Below the pieces are notes generated by a model that saw nothing but the letters and a program-made list of their open reading frames with translations, made no database searches and was not told the origin of the DNA. Positions 23,292-31,327 of a DNA stretch of 35,861 nucleotides are shown one piece after another. The translations under genes were made by a program, and so were the position numbers. The stretch is from Lachnospiraceae bacterium UBA1201 (GTDB lineage Bacteria > Bacillota > Clostridia > Lachnospirales > Lachnospiraceae), in assembly GCA_002309675.1 (NCBI GenBank), contig DBXX01000059.1, positions 1 through 35,861 of the forward strand, written 5' to 3'. Positions within the stretch are counted from its first letter, which is position 1. Each line of letters opens with the position of its first letter.

Positions 23292-24404
23292 TTAGTTCAG
23301 GATCGCCATCTCAGTATCCTTATCGAAGATGTGGATACGGCTCATATCGAGTGCGAACTGAACAACATCGCCCGGACGAGCGGTTGTACGAGGGTTAACC
23401 TTCGCGGTGAAGGAAAGATCCTCAACATCGAAGTACAGAAGTACTTCAGAACCAAGAAGCTCGTATACACGGATGGTAGCCTTGATGATGCTGTCCTTAG
23501 AAGTCTCAAGGAACATCTGCTCATCATGGATATCCTCAGGACGGATACCGAAGATAACTTCCTTACCAACAACGCCTGCCTCTTCCAGAACCTTCGCCTT
23601 AACATCCGGGATAGTTACCTGATGCTCGCCGAACTTAGCAACAACCTTGCCGTCTTCTCTCTCGATCAAAGCGTCAATGATGTTCATCTGAGGAGAACCG
23701 ATGAAACCTGCAACGAACTTGTTAGCGGGCTTATCATACAGGTTCTGAGGTGTATCAACCTGCTGAATGAGACCATCCTTCAGAACGACGATACGGGTAC
23801 CGAGTGTCATAGCCTCTGTCTGGTCATGTGTTACGTAGATGATGGTTGTTTCGAGTCTCTGGTGAAGCTTGGAGATCTCAACACGCATCTGTACACGGAG
23901 TTTTGCATCCAAGTTGGAGAGCGGCTCATCCATGAGGAATACCTTAGGATTACGAACGATAGCACGGCCCATCGCAACACGCTGACGCTGACCACCGGAC
24001 AGAGCCTTCGGCTTACGATCAAGCAGGTTATCGATACCAAGGATACGAGCAGCTTCCTGAACGGACTTCTCGATCTCGTTCTTCGGAACCTTACGAAGCT
24101 TCAAACCGAATGCCATGTTATCATAAACGGACATATGCGGATACAAAGCGTAGTTCTGGAATACCATCGCGATATCTCTGTCCTTCGGCTCCTCGTCGTT
24201 AACGAGCTTACCGTCGATCCACAGTTCACCGGAAGAAATCTCTTCCAAACCTGCGATCATACGAAGGGTTGTGGACTTACCGCAACCGGACGGACCTACG
24301 AAGATGATGAATTCCTTATCAGCGATGTCAAGATTGAAATCCTTTACTGCTACGAAGCCGTTAGGATAAACCTTACATACATTCTTCAACACCAAACCAG
24401 CCAT
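23292..24404 (-). CDS. Multiple-sugar ABC importer ATPase, MsmX/UgpC type
   Basis: A 370-residue ATPase of the CUT1 sugar-importer class (MsmX, UgpC, MalK-like). It has Walker A GPSGCGKST (about 38), a Q-loop in VFQNYALYPHM, signature LSGGQRQR, Walker B FLMDEPLSNLDAKLR, switch His in YVTHDQTEAMTLG, and a C-terminal OB-fold (about 240-370). No substrate-binding protein or permease is adjacent. This is known for MsmX, which serves several sugar importers in trans. It is a natural partner for uptake of oligosaccharides used by the intracellular GH31 and GH9 enzymes here, but that is inference. AGGAGG lies 9 nt before the ATG. Its codons look more biased than its neighbours', consistent with high expression. 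Confidence 0.95.
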   Translation of the reverse strand: MAGLVLKNVCKVYPNGFVAVKDFNLDIADKEFIIFVGPSGCGKSTTLRMIAGLEEISSGELWIDGKLVNDEEPKDRDIAMVFQNYALYPHMSVYDNMAFGLKLRKVPKNEIEKSVQEAARILGIDNLLDRKPKALSGGQRQRVAMGRAIVRNPKVFLMDEPLSNLDAKLRVQMRVEISKLHQRLETTIIYVTHDQTEAMTLGTRIVVLKDGLIQQVDTPQNLYDKPANKFVAGFIGSPQMNIIDALIEREDGKVVAKFGEHQVTIPDVKAKVLEEAGVVGKEVIFGIRPEDIHDEQMFLETSKDSIIKATIRVYELLGSEVLLYFDVEDLSFTAKVNPRTTARPGDVVQFALDMSRIHIFDKDTEMAILN

Positions 24405-24514
24405 TTAAATTATCCTCCTAAACTTTCAATAGTTTACTCAAGCTGTCTATAGGGGCTTTTACACGCACCCTCACGAACTTCATTTTACAACACAATCCGT
24501 TATCTTTCTATATC

Positions 24515-24534
24515 CCGTTTTCACAAAAAAACGG
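24515..24534. promoter_or_regulatory. Inverted repeat upstream of the MsmX-like gene, possible operator
   Basis: CCGTTTT and AAAACGG are separated by 6 nt, about 110 nt before the ATPase start codon. Size and place suit an operator of a dimeric regulator. There is no direct evidence linking it to the CdaR-like protein. Confidence 0.35.
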
Positions 24535-24734
24535 CTCAAATTTCGTCACTTTGACCATGTTTTTTTCGATTTGTGCAGGTTGACTAAACTTTTCGATTTT
24601 TTCGCCCGCTTTTCTTGTGAAATATGTCCTAATTATGAACAGATTGTTACCAAGGATTTCATAATTTCCTGTCCGTTTTCCGGTCAAACGCGGCTAAAAG
24701 CAGCCGAAAAGCCGCCTTTTTCCCTGTTTTTCGC

Positions 24735-24742
24735 GGGCAATG
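24735..24742 (+). repeat. Intergenic copy of the dispersed octamer GGNCAATG
   Basis: One of 38 copies of GGNCAATG/CATTGNCC counted by hand in the window, and the clearest outside any gene. The rest lie in coding sequence in several reading frames; positions are listed in the findings. Confidence 0.7.
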
Positions 24743-24893
24743 CATTCGATTTTTATCAAATCTGTCAAATCCGCCCTGCATATTTTGTTCAAAGTGCGGC
24801 TTTCCGTCTTTTGGGTCCTCCGTTATGATAAAAACATACCCGCCGGACGCGGTCGCATCGGCGGGTGATCACATTATCTACGAAGGAGGATCC

Positions 24894-25349
24894 ATGATGA
24901 ATCCATATTACTCGACCAGTTACTCAGAACACAATATGTCAGTTTCGGCACAAGCCGACAGCGAAAAGACTTCCGCGATCGATGCAGGCATCCGCGACAA
25001 ACGTTTCGGATACATGATGCGTCAGGAACGAATGTCCATGGGGCTGACCCAGACCGAACTCGGGAAGTTGCTCGGCATCTCTACCAGTTACGTCAGCAGC
25101 ATCGAACGTGGGAAACGCGGTGCTTCCGGCGCCATTCTGAAAAAGATGCACGACACATTTAAGTTTTCCTATGATTATATGATGGGATCGGCTGTCGGCA
25201 CATATCCGGCGAAGGCATCAGCCGTGCACGAGGAACCAGCGCCCTACGGCGATATCAAACTGAATTCCCTTTTCGCAACCTGTTCAAAACAGGACCTCGA
25301 CGTATGCTACCGTCTGTGTCGAACGTACCTGATGTCAAAAGAAAAGTAA
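24894..25349 (+). CDS. XRE-family transcriptional regulator
   Basis: A 151-residue regulator with a Cro/C1-type helix-turn-helix at about 46-100 (GLTQTELGKLLGISTSYVSS is the core), preceded by a Ser/Tyr-rich N-terminus and followed by about 50 residues with no recognised domain that may bind a ligand or dimerise. AAGGAGGA fixes the start at ATG 24894 or the adjacent ATG 24897; the spacing of 7 nt slightly favours the second. The longer frame from 24825 reads through the leader hairpin and is rejected. It converges with cvfB, the stop codons being 3 nt apart. Targets are unknown. Confidence 0.88.
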   Translation: MMNPYYSTSYSEHNMSVSAQADSEKTSAIDAGIRDKRFGYMMRQERMSMGLTQTELGKLLGISTSYVSSIERGKRGASGAILKKMHDTFKFSYDYMMGSAVGTYPAKASAVHEEPAPYGDIKLNSLFATCSKQDLDVCYRLCRTYLMSKEK

Positions 25350-25352
25350 GCC

Positions 25353-26222
25353 TTATGCTTTCGGTCCGGATGTCGCGTCGTCATCGTGCAGAAGCCGGAT
25401 GCGATCCTCCGACAGCTCGATCTTTCCGTTCTTCAGCAAATGACCGATCGCACGTTTAAACGCAGCCTTACTCAGTTGAAATTCTTTCTTGATGACTTCG
25501 GGCGAAACCTTCTCCCCAAAGGGTAATTCGCCGCCGAAGTCCTCGATCACCGCGCAAACCTTCTTCGCATCTTCCTCCATTTGTAAATATGCAGGGCGCT
25601 CCGCTCCCAGATCCAGTTTTCCGTCGGGACGGACACGCACTACTCTTCCGGTAAATGTATCTCCGGGCCGGTACGCCGCATTCATATTCTGTGCAGGCAA
25701 CAAACCAAAATACCGGTCATTGACCGCGATGAAGGCTCCGACCTTCGGGTTCACACTGTAGACCGTTCCCGTCGCCGGATCGCCGACCTTATAGAGATCG
25801 CCGGCAGCGGTCAATGCACCGGAGACTTTCATGGACGCGCACAGGCGCTCGCTCTTATCGATGTAGAGTTTTACCAGAACTCGGTCGCCGCGGCGCACCT
25901 GCCCCTCCTGCTCACGAAACGGCATGAAGAGATCCTTATCCAGGCCCCAATCCAGAAACGCGCCGATATGCGTGCACTCGCGCACGCTCAGCACCGCAGG
26001 GTGCTCCAGCGTTACCAGAGGCGTCCGGGTCGTCGCGATCACACGGTCCTCGGAGTCCTTATACAGGAAAACGCGCACACTGTCGCCGGCCTTCGCGCCC
26101 TCAGGCACCTGCTTCTTCGGAAGCAGAACACCCTTCTCGTCTCCCGGATCCCCCAGAAAAACGCCGAAGTCCTTCTCATACAATATGGTCAATTCACAAA
26201 ATGTACCGACGGATCTTGTCAT
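25353..26222 (-). CDS. cvfB: CvfB-family S1 RNA-binding protein
   Basis: The 289-residue product has the CvfB/YitL plan: three S1-like OB folds (about 5-65, 70-135 and 145-210) and a C-terminal winged helix (about 220-280) ending in a KNGKIEL...DRIRLL strand. CvfB of Staphylococcus aureus binds RNA and affects virulence gene expression; the exact role in Clostridia is unclear. AGGAGG lies 5 nt before the ATG. It is separated from the upstream tRNA-Gln by the terminator at 26262-26296; its own promoter is not clear. It ends 3 nt from the stop of the convergent XRE gene, with no terminator between. Confidence 0.92.
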   Translation of the reverse strand: MTRSVGTFCELTILYEKDFGVFLGDPGDEKGVLLPKKQVPEGAKAGDSVRVFLYKDSEDRVIATTRTPLVTLEHPAVLSVRECTHIGAFLDWGLDKDLFMPFREQEGQVRRGDRVLVKLYIDKSERLCASMKVSGALTAAGDLYKVGDPATGTVYSVNPKVGAFIAVNDRYFGLLPAQNMNAAYRPGDTFTGRVVRVRPDGKLDLGAERPAYLQMEEDAKKVCAVIEDFGGELPFGEKVSPEVIKKEFQLSKAAFKRAIGHLLKNGKIELSEDRIRLLHDDDATSGPKA

Positions 26223-26261
26223 ATCTGCCTCCTGTCAAAACTCCTCTTGTTGAATGCTGTC

Positions 26262-26296
26262 AAAAAAGAAGACTGTCACATACCGCGACAGCCTTC
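26262..26296 (-). terminator. Terminator after tRNA-Gln
   Basis: GAAGGCTGTC and GACAGTCTTC (26296-26287 and 26277-26268 on the minus strand, one G-U pair) form a 10-bp stem followed by TTTTTT. It starts 8 nt past the tRNA 3' end. Confidence 0.9.
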
Positions 26297-26303
26297 AAAA
26301 GTG

Positions 26304-26376
26304 CAGGGCTACAAGGATTCGAACCTTGGAAATGTCGGAATCAGAATCCGATGCCTTACCGCTTGGCTATAGCCCT
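26304..26376 (-). tRNA. tRNA-Gln (anticodon CTG)
   Basis: A 73-nt cloverleaf on the minus strand. The acceptor AGGGCTA pairs fully with TAGCCCT, followed by discriminator G; T8 and A9 are in place; D stem GCC/GGC; anticodon stem TCGGA/TCCGA with loop TTCTGAT gives CTG, reading CAG; T arm CAAGG-TTCGAAT-CCTTG. CCA is not encoded. It has its own consensus promoter and terminator. A CTG tRNA suits a genome with many CAG codons. Confidence 0.95.
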
Positions 26377-26382
26377 ATATAT

Positions 26383-26446
26383 CTTCGTTGCGCACCCTCA
26401 GCGCTGCAACGAAGGTAATTATACAACACTTCCCAATGAAATGCAA
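26383..26446 (-). promoter_or_regulatory. tRNA-Gln promoter and leader hairpin
   Basis: TTGCAT (26446-26441), 17-nt spacer, TATAAT (26423-26418) on the minus strand. The start is near 26411, so the precursor begins with a hairpin (CTTCGTTGC and GCAACGAAG, about 26383-26414) ahead of the mature tRNA, probably removed by RNase P. Confidence 0.8.
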
Positions 26447-26472
26447 GTGGTTTTTTTATTTTTTTCACAGGG

Positions 26473-28029
26473 TTATTTGTTGTTTTTGTAGAACTCTTCG
26501 TAGAGCTTCTGCTTAAACTCTTCGTCGGTCATTCCGAGGTAACCGATTCCCTCAACTAGGGAAATGATCCACATGACTACGCCACCCATTCCGCAGGACA
26601 GAAGTGTGATCAGAAGATACCAGATCGCTGTCGGACTGTTCAGATAGAATTTGTGGATTCCCAGATGGCCCAGCAAGATCGCCAAAACCGCCGCTGTCGT
26701 CCGGCTTTTGCTCTCAATGCTCGCGATCGGAGTTCCCGGCATGTATGCCATATTCTGCTGCTGGTACAAGACAGGAACCTGGCCCTGATTGTACTGCATG
26801 TTCATGTTCACCGTCTGTGAAAAACGCGGGTCGACGGGCTGCGCATACTGCGTGTCGTAAGTAACTTCCTGGTCGACATACGCAGGGTTCGCGTAGTTCG
26901 CCGGTTTCTGCGACTTCATATATGCATTTACTGCTTCGGCAGATGCAGCTCCTGCCGCCATTCCATAGGGAGACGACTGCTGTGTGTACTGTCCGGCCTG
27001 CGGCTGTCCATATTGCTGACCATAGACAGGGGCCTGCTGACCATACTGGCCGCCCTGCGGCTGTGCGTATTGCCGTCCATAGGCAGGAGCCTGCTGGCCA
27101 TACTGCGCGTTTTGCGCGGTCTGGGCCTGTGTATATTGTGTCGCCTGCGGCGTATACTGTGCACTCTGCTGCGGGCGGGGCTGTCCGTAAGTCGGTGCCT
27201 GCATCGGCTGCGGAACATTTTCCTTAATGGATGTCTGCGGTGCCTGCATCGGCTGCGGAACATAAGACTGCTGTGCCGGCTGTTGTGTTGGCTGTTGTGT
27301 CGGCTGCTGAGTCATCGGTGACTGCTGAGCCATCTGCGCCTGCTGCTTCGCCTGGAAATACTGTGCCTGAAGCGTCGTCGGCTGCTGTGCCTGTTGAGCC
27401 TGCTGCACTTCCTGTGCTACGTCTGACACGGGAAATGTCTGCTGCGCCCCCTGCTGCTCAGCGATCTGCTCATTCTTCATGCGCTCCTGATCCGCCTGGA
27501 TCTTCGCGACCATTTCCTCAAATTTCGTCTGCGCCTTCGGTGAGTACGCCGGCGGCGTCTGATTAAAAACGTCCGACTCTGCGGGTGTTTCCGGCGCTGC
27601 CTGCGAGGAAGCTTCCGTTTGTGCCTGCTCTTCTCTTACCGGCTCCTCCGCCTGTACGGATATTCCGGGTATTAATTCCAAAGAGATCGCCGGGCCTGCC
27701 TGCGGAGTTTTCTGCGTTTCGGGCATCACCAATTGCGGACCGGATGCACTCTCTGTGGAAGTCTCCGAAGGGTTGCCGAATTCGAGTTGAAACTGTGGCG
27801 CCGTCTCCGGCGCTGCCGAATTTCCGAACGGATCCAGGGTCAATGTCGGGATCACCGTGGATGGTACATTCGCAAACGGACTGTCGCCCAGATCGACTTT
27901 AGGAACGGACGTGAGTTCCGACACCTGCTCCTCCCGCTTCGGCGCATCCATGCCGCCGTAACACTTCGGGCACACACCGGTAGTCTCGTCCAACAGACTT
28001 CCACAATATGAGCAATATTTCATCTTCAT
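26473..28029 (-). CDS. Zinc-ribbon, Gln/Tyr/Gly-rich, TM2-domain membrane protein
   Basis: Function not recognised. The 518-residue product has an N-terminal zinc ribbon (CSYCG at 5-9, CPKC at 20-23), a very long low-complexity region (about 30-435), and a C-terminal TM2 domain (about 440-500; GHLGIHKFYLN plus two membrane helices). The middle changes from Pro/Glu/Thr-rich to Gln/Pro/Ala-rich and then to YGQ-type repeats (QYGQQAPVYGQQYGQ and relatives). TM2 domains occur in many small bacterial membrane proteins of unknown role. GGAGG lies 7 nt before the ATG. It follows porB by 51 nt with no hairpin, so it may share the por transcript. Confidence 0.9.
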   Translation of the reverse strand: MKMKYCSYCGSLLDETTGVCPKCYGGMDAPKREEQVSELTSVPKVDLGDSPFANVPSTVIPTLTLDPFGNSAAPETAPQFQLEFGNPSETSTESASGPQLVMPETQKTPQAGPAISLELIPGISVQAEEPVREEQAQTEASSQAAPETPAESDVFNQTPPAYSPKAQTKFEEMVAKIQADQERMKNEQIAEQQGAQQTFPVSDVAQEVQQAQQAQQPTTLQAQYFQAKQQAQMAQQSPMTQQPTQQPTQQPAQQSYVPQPMQAPQTSIKENVPQPMQAPTYGQPRPQQSAQYTPQATQYTQAQTAQNAQYGQQAPAYGRQYAQPQGGQYGQQAPVYGQQYGQPQAGQYTQQSSPYGMAAGAASAEAVNAYMKSQKPANYANPAYVDQEVTYDTQYAQPVDPRFSQTVNMNMQYNQGQVPVLYQQQNMAYMPGTPIASIESKSRTTAAVLAILLGHLGIHKFYLNSPTAIWYLLITLLSCGMGGVVMWIISLVEGIGYLGMTDEEFKQKLYEEFYKNNK

Positions 28030-28080
28030 ATGCTATCCTCCAGTCTTTAGCCCGTAAAGTCTGTGCCCCCCTGCACTAAC

Positions 28081-29010
28081 TTAAGAACAACGTTTAACCA
28101 ATTCCTCAAAGCGGCGATCCACTTCGTTCTGGAACGCCTCTATGAGATATTCATTGCCCGGCTTAAACAGGTGCTTAAAGCGGGTCTGCGGCCGCAGGAA
28201 GTCCTCGATCGGGAGCTTCTTCTTCGGCTCGTAATTCAGGATCCAGGTGCCGTCAACGACTTCGAAGAGCGGCCAGTAGTTCGTCTCAACGGCGAGCTGG
28301 CAGATCTTCAGCAGATCCTGTGTCGGGTAGCCCCAACCACGCGGGCAGGGAGCCAGGACATTCAGAAATGCGGCGCCGGGCGTATAGATCGCCTTCTCCG
28401 CCTTCACATGCAGATCCTTAAAGTTCCGCACGAATGTGGTTTGTGCCACATAGGGAATGTTATGGGCAGCGATGACTGCCGCGAGATCCTTACGGATCTG
28501 CGGCTTACCGTGGCTGACCGAGCCGACCGGAGTCGTGGTCGTATCGGCAAACTGCGGCGTCGCGCTGCTTCGCTGTGTACCGGTGTTCATGTAAGCGCCG
28601 TTGTCGTAACAGACATAGACCAGATCGTGTCCGCGCTCCATGGCTCCGGACAATGACTGCAGACCGATATCGTAAGTACCGCCGTCACCGCCGAAGGTGA
28701 TGAACTTAAACGTCTCGTCGATCTTGCCTTTGCGCTTCAGTACTTTGTATGCGCCTTCCACGCCGCTTAGGGTCGCGCCGGCATTCTCAAATGCATTGTG
28801 CACGTAGCTGTCGGACCACGCCGTGAACGGGTACATGAAGCTGGATACCTCCAGGCAGCCCGTTGCGTTGCCGATGACCGCATGATCCTCCTCATGCAGG
28901 CCGCGCAGTACGTTACGTACGCACACCGCTCCGCCGCAACCGGCGCACATGCGGTGTCCGGGAGCAAAACGCTCCTTTTTATTCATGGTTTCCTTAAAAT
29001 TATATCCCAT
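28081..29010 (-). CDS. porB: Pyruvate:ferredoxin oxidoreductase beta subunit
   Basis: A 309-residue subunit that binds thiamine diphosphate. It has the CAGCGG motif and further Cys that hold a [4Fe-4S] cluster, and the ThDP motif GDGGTYDIG...YDNGAYMNTG (about 108-158). With PorA, PorC and PorD it oxidises pyruvate to acetyl-CoA and CO2, passing electrons to ferredoxin. GGAGG lies 8 nt before the ATG, and porA ends 19 nt upstream. Other 2-oxoacid substrates (such as 2-ketoisovalerate) are possible, since VOR enzymes share this plan. Confidence 0.93.
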   Translation of the reverse strand: MGYNFKETMNKKERFAPGHRMCAGCGGAVCVRNVLRGLHEEDHAVIGNATGCLEVSSFMYPFTAWSDSYVHNAFENAGATLSGVEGAYKVLKRKGKIDETFKFITFGGDGGTYDIGLQSLSGAMERGHDLVYVCYDNGAYMNTGTQRSSATPQFADTTTTPVGSVSHGKPQIRKDLAAVIAAHNIPYVAQTTFVRNFKDLHVKAEKAIYTPGAAFLNVLAPCPRGWGYPTQDLLKICQLAVETNYWPLFEVVDGTWILNYEPKKKLPIEDFLRPQTRFKHLFKPGNEYLIEAFQNEVDRRFEELVKRCS

Positions 29011-29029
29011 CGAACGATCCTCCGTGTGC

Positions 29030-30289
29030 TTAAGCCTGCTCTGAATTCTCAGGCTTGCACAAATATGAAATCTGCTTGTGATCCGGATCCGCTATATCTC
29101 TCAGTCCGACATAACGGTAAGATACACTGTCCTTCGGATCGCCTTTTGCTTCCAGCGCCATCAGTTCCTCGAAGATCTCCTCTACGTGGATGACCTGAAG
29201 GTCGCGGCCACCCAAGCCGTACATATAGTTCACGGTAAATGCCTTACAACGCGCATGATACAGCGCCTGCGTCAGCTCGCTTCCGATGGGGCCGCCATTG
29301 CTCGAAAAGCTCTCGCTGCGGTCCATGATCGCGATGCCCTTTACCTTCGACAACGCTGCAGCCAGTTCCTCTGCCGGGAACGGACGGAAGACGCGGATCT
29401 TAATGAGCCCGACTTTCTTTCCTGCCTCGCGCATCTTATCGACCGCGTCCTTTGCGGTACCGGCTGCGGAGCCGATCAGAACCATCGCGTACTCGGCATC
29501 GTCCATGCGATATTCTTCGAAGAGGCCGTACTTACGTCCGGAGATCTTCTCGAACTCCCGTGCCACATCCAGGATCACCTTCTTCGCATTCAGGATACCC
29601 TGTGCCTGGGCGCGGCGCGCCTCCATATAGTAATCCGTGATCGCGTACGGGCCGATCGCCATGGTGCCGTTTTCATTCAGCAGATAGCGCTCCGGCTCAT
29701 ACTCGCCGACGAAATCCTTAACTACCTTATCGGGAAGCAGTTCCATGTCCATGACTGCATGGCTCGTGATGAAACCGTCCTGGCAGATCATGATCGGCAG
29801 GCGCACGTCCGGATGCTCCGAAATGCGGTATGCCTGTACCATGTTGTCGTAGGCTTCCTGATTATCCTCTGCATAGATCTGAAGCCAGCCGCAGTCGCGT
29901 GCGCCCATGCTATCGGAATGGTCGCAGTTGATGTTGATGGGGCCGGACAATGCACGGCAGACCAGCGTCAGTGCCAGCGGCAAGCGGTTCGATGCCGCCA
30001 CGTGGAGTTCCTCCCACATCAGGGCCAGACCGCAGGACGACGTCGCCGTAAGGCTACGCGCGCCGGCTGCCGAAGCGCCGACTGCTGCGGACATCGAGCT
30101 GTGCTCACTCTCCACGGGAATAAACTCGGTATCTACGAGGCCATTGGCCACGTAGTTAGAAAAATACTGCGGGATCTCCGTTGACGGAGTGATCGGAAAT
30201 GCCGGGAATACATCCGGATTGATCTGACGCAGCGCCGTAGCGACTGCTTCGTTACCGGAAAGCTGTACGCGTTTCTTCATGTCTTCCAT
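29030..30289 (-). CDS. porA: Pyruvate:ferredoxin oxidoreductase alpha subunit
   Basis: A 419-residue subunit with the pyrimidine-binding domain of 2-oxoacid:ferredoxin oxidoreductases. Visible motifs include FPITPSTEIP at about 29 and ESEHSSMSAAVGASAAGARS at about 60-79, which help bind ThDP and substrate. A C-terminal domain around VRPF-like KIRVFRPFP follows. The ATG overlaps the porD stop by one base (TGATG), so translation is coupled, with GGAGGT about 10 nt upstream. Confidence 0.94.
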   Translation of the reverse strand: MEDMKKRVQLSGNEAVATALRQINPDVFPAFPITPSTEIPQYFSNYVANGLVDTEFIPVESEHSSMSAAVGASAAGARSLTATSSCGLALMWEELHVAASNRLPLALTLVCRALSGPININCDHSDSMGARDCGWLQIYAEDNQEAYDNMVQAYRISEHPDVRLPIMICQDGFITSHAVMDMELLPDKVVKDFVGEYEPERYLLNENGTMAIGPYAITDYYMEARRAQAQGILNAKKVILDVAREFEKISGRKYGLFEEYRMDDAEYAMVLIGSAAGTAKDAVDKMREAGKKVGLIKIRVFRPFPAEELAAALSKVKGIAIMDRSESFSSNGGPIGSELTQALYHARCKAFTVNYMYGLGGRDLQVIHVEEIFEELMALEAKGDPKDSVSYRYVGLRDIADPDHKQISYLCKPENSEQA

Positions 30290-30600
30290 CAGTCATCCAC
30301 CTCCATCGTGATCGCTCCAAACGGGCAGGAGGCTACGCAAATGCCGCAGCCCTTGCAGTGCGCCAGGTCGAACTCGCCGCGCTTGCAATCCACTACCGGA
30401 ATGCAGCTGTCCGGACATGCCGGAGCGCAAAGCAAACATTGCTTACATTTTTCCGGATGAAAGGTCGGTTTTACAGTCGTCCAAAGTCCGGTCTCAAATT
30501 CGACGGAATTCGCCGAATCGGTGATGGTGAGGCCTTCCGTCAGATCCTGCCACGCACATTTCACATGTAACTTCTGTGCTTCTGTCATATTTTTATCCAT
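30289..30600 (-). CDS. porD: Pyruvate:ferredoxin oxidoreductase delta (ferredoxin-type) subunit
   Basis: A 103-residue protein with two [4Fe-4S] motifs, CKQCLLCAPACP (about 52-63) and CKGCGICVASCP (about 82-93). It relays electrons from the ThDP site to external ferredoxin. The N-terminal 40 residues are the usual delta extension. Start ATG 30600 has GGAGA about 11 nt upstream; a second ATG four codons on is possible. It is 35 nt after porC and overlaps porA by one base. Confidence 0.94.
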   Translation of the reverse strand: MDKNMTEAQKLHVKCAWQDLTEGLTITDSANSVEFETGLWTTVKPTFHPEKCKQCLLCAPACPDSCIPVVDCKRGEFDLAHCKGCGICVASCPFGAITMEVDD

Positions 30601-30635
30601 GATTTCGATACTCTCCAGATCTATTTCGTCTTATA

Positions 30636-31205
30636 TTATTTCAGTTCCCGAAGCGCCATGCGAAGTGCTTCCATGTTGCCTTCGATCACTTCCGGCTTCT
30701 TAGCGAATTTATGCTTATACGATGCTTCCATATTCTCCAGGAAAACATCCTCATCGATGAAACCGCTGACCTTTACGACCGCCGCGAGCATCGGAGAATT
30801 CGGGAAATACCGTCCCAGGGTATGAATGGAAATATGTCTTGCGTCGATGGTATAGACCCGTCCGAAGTAGCCCTTTTGGCGTATCTCCGCTTCGACCTCG
30901 GCTTTATCTCTCTGTGTATTCACAATGATCGCGCCGTCTTCCTTAAGTCCCGCGGTAACGTCGATGGACTCGATCAGGCTCTCATCCACAACAACTACGT
31001 AGTCGGGATCATAAATATTCGAATGAACGCGGATCGGCGTATCGCTGATGCGGTCATACGCGGTGATCGGCGCACCCATGCGTTCCGGACCGTACTCCGG
31101 GAAGCCCTGCGCGTTCTTGCCGATCTTGAACGCTACCTCTGCCAGTAAAAGTGCCGCCGTTTTGGCTCCCTGTCCTCCGCGGCCATGCCATCTGATCTCA
31201 ATCAT
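30636..31205 (-). CDS. porC: Pyruvate:ferredoxin oxidoreductase gamma subunit
   Basis: A 189-residue subunit with the characteristic opening IRWHGRGGQGAKTAA, followed by FPEYGPERMGAPI. Gamma subunits stabilise the complex and are thought to bind coenzyme A near the active site. It is the first gene of the porC-D-A-B operon. GAGGA lies about 10 nt before the ATG. A long leader hairpin at 31251-31296 lies about 45 nt upstream. Confidence 0.94.
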   Translation of the reverse strand: MIEIRWHGRGGQGAKTAALLLAEVAFKIGKNAQGFPEYGPERMGAPITAYDRISDTPIRVHSNIYDPDYVVVVDESLIESIDVTAGLKEDGAIIVNTQRDKAEVEAEIRQKGYFGRVYTIDARHISIHTLGRYFPNSPMLAAVVKVSGFIDEDVFLENMEASYKHKFAKKPEVIEGNMEALRMALRELK

Positions 31206-31250
31206 AACTCATTTGTCCTCATTCTGTTTCATTTGCCTTTTCGGCGAATT

Positions 31251-31296
31251 GGCGCGGCCGGGATCGAAACATAAGCGTTCGGTCGACGGCCACGCC
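31251..31296 (-). promoter_or_regulatory. Long hairpin upstream of porC
   Basis: GGCGCGGCCG (31251-31260) pairs with CGGCCACGCC (31287-31296), and inside it GATCGAA (31262-31268) pairs with TTCGGTC (31278-31284). There is no T run on the minus strand, so it looks more like a structured leader or a pause site than a simple terminator. It separates the zinc-ribbon gene at 31328 from the por operon. No clear por promoter was found. Confidence 0.55.
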
Positions 31297-31327
31297 GCAG
31301 TAAAACTTATAAATTTATACCAGGGAA

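Larger units (their letters stand above)
24405..24893. other. Long intergenic region between the MsmX-like and XRE genes
   Basis: No convincing gene in 489 nt. It must hold the divergent promoters. Seen: an inverted repeat CCGTTTT-N6-AAAACGG (24515-24521 and 24528-24534) upstream of the ATPase gene; a copy of GGNCAATG at 24735-24742; a TATGAT-like -10 box near 24824 for the XRE gene with no good -35; and a stem ACCCGCCG (24838-24845) with CGGCGGGT (24859-24866) in the XRE leader. A plus-strand frame at 24571-24828 has no ribosome binding site and an unlikely composition. Confidence 0.6.

Noticed and set aside
24571..24828. An 85-codon plus-strand frame in the intergenic region
   Set aside because: No ribosome binding site, unusual Phe/Cys-rich composition, and it overlaps the likely XRE promoter.
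27290..27420. Short tandem DNA repeats resembling a CRISPR-like array
   Set aside because: They are codon repeats for Gln-Gln-Pro-Thr and related units inside the TM2 protein; there are no regular spacers.
31206..31327. Possible promoter of the por operon (TATAAA and TATAAG near 31305-31320)
   Set aside because: No -35 partner at acceptable spacing could be found, and part of it overlaps the end of the upstream gene.
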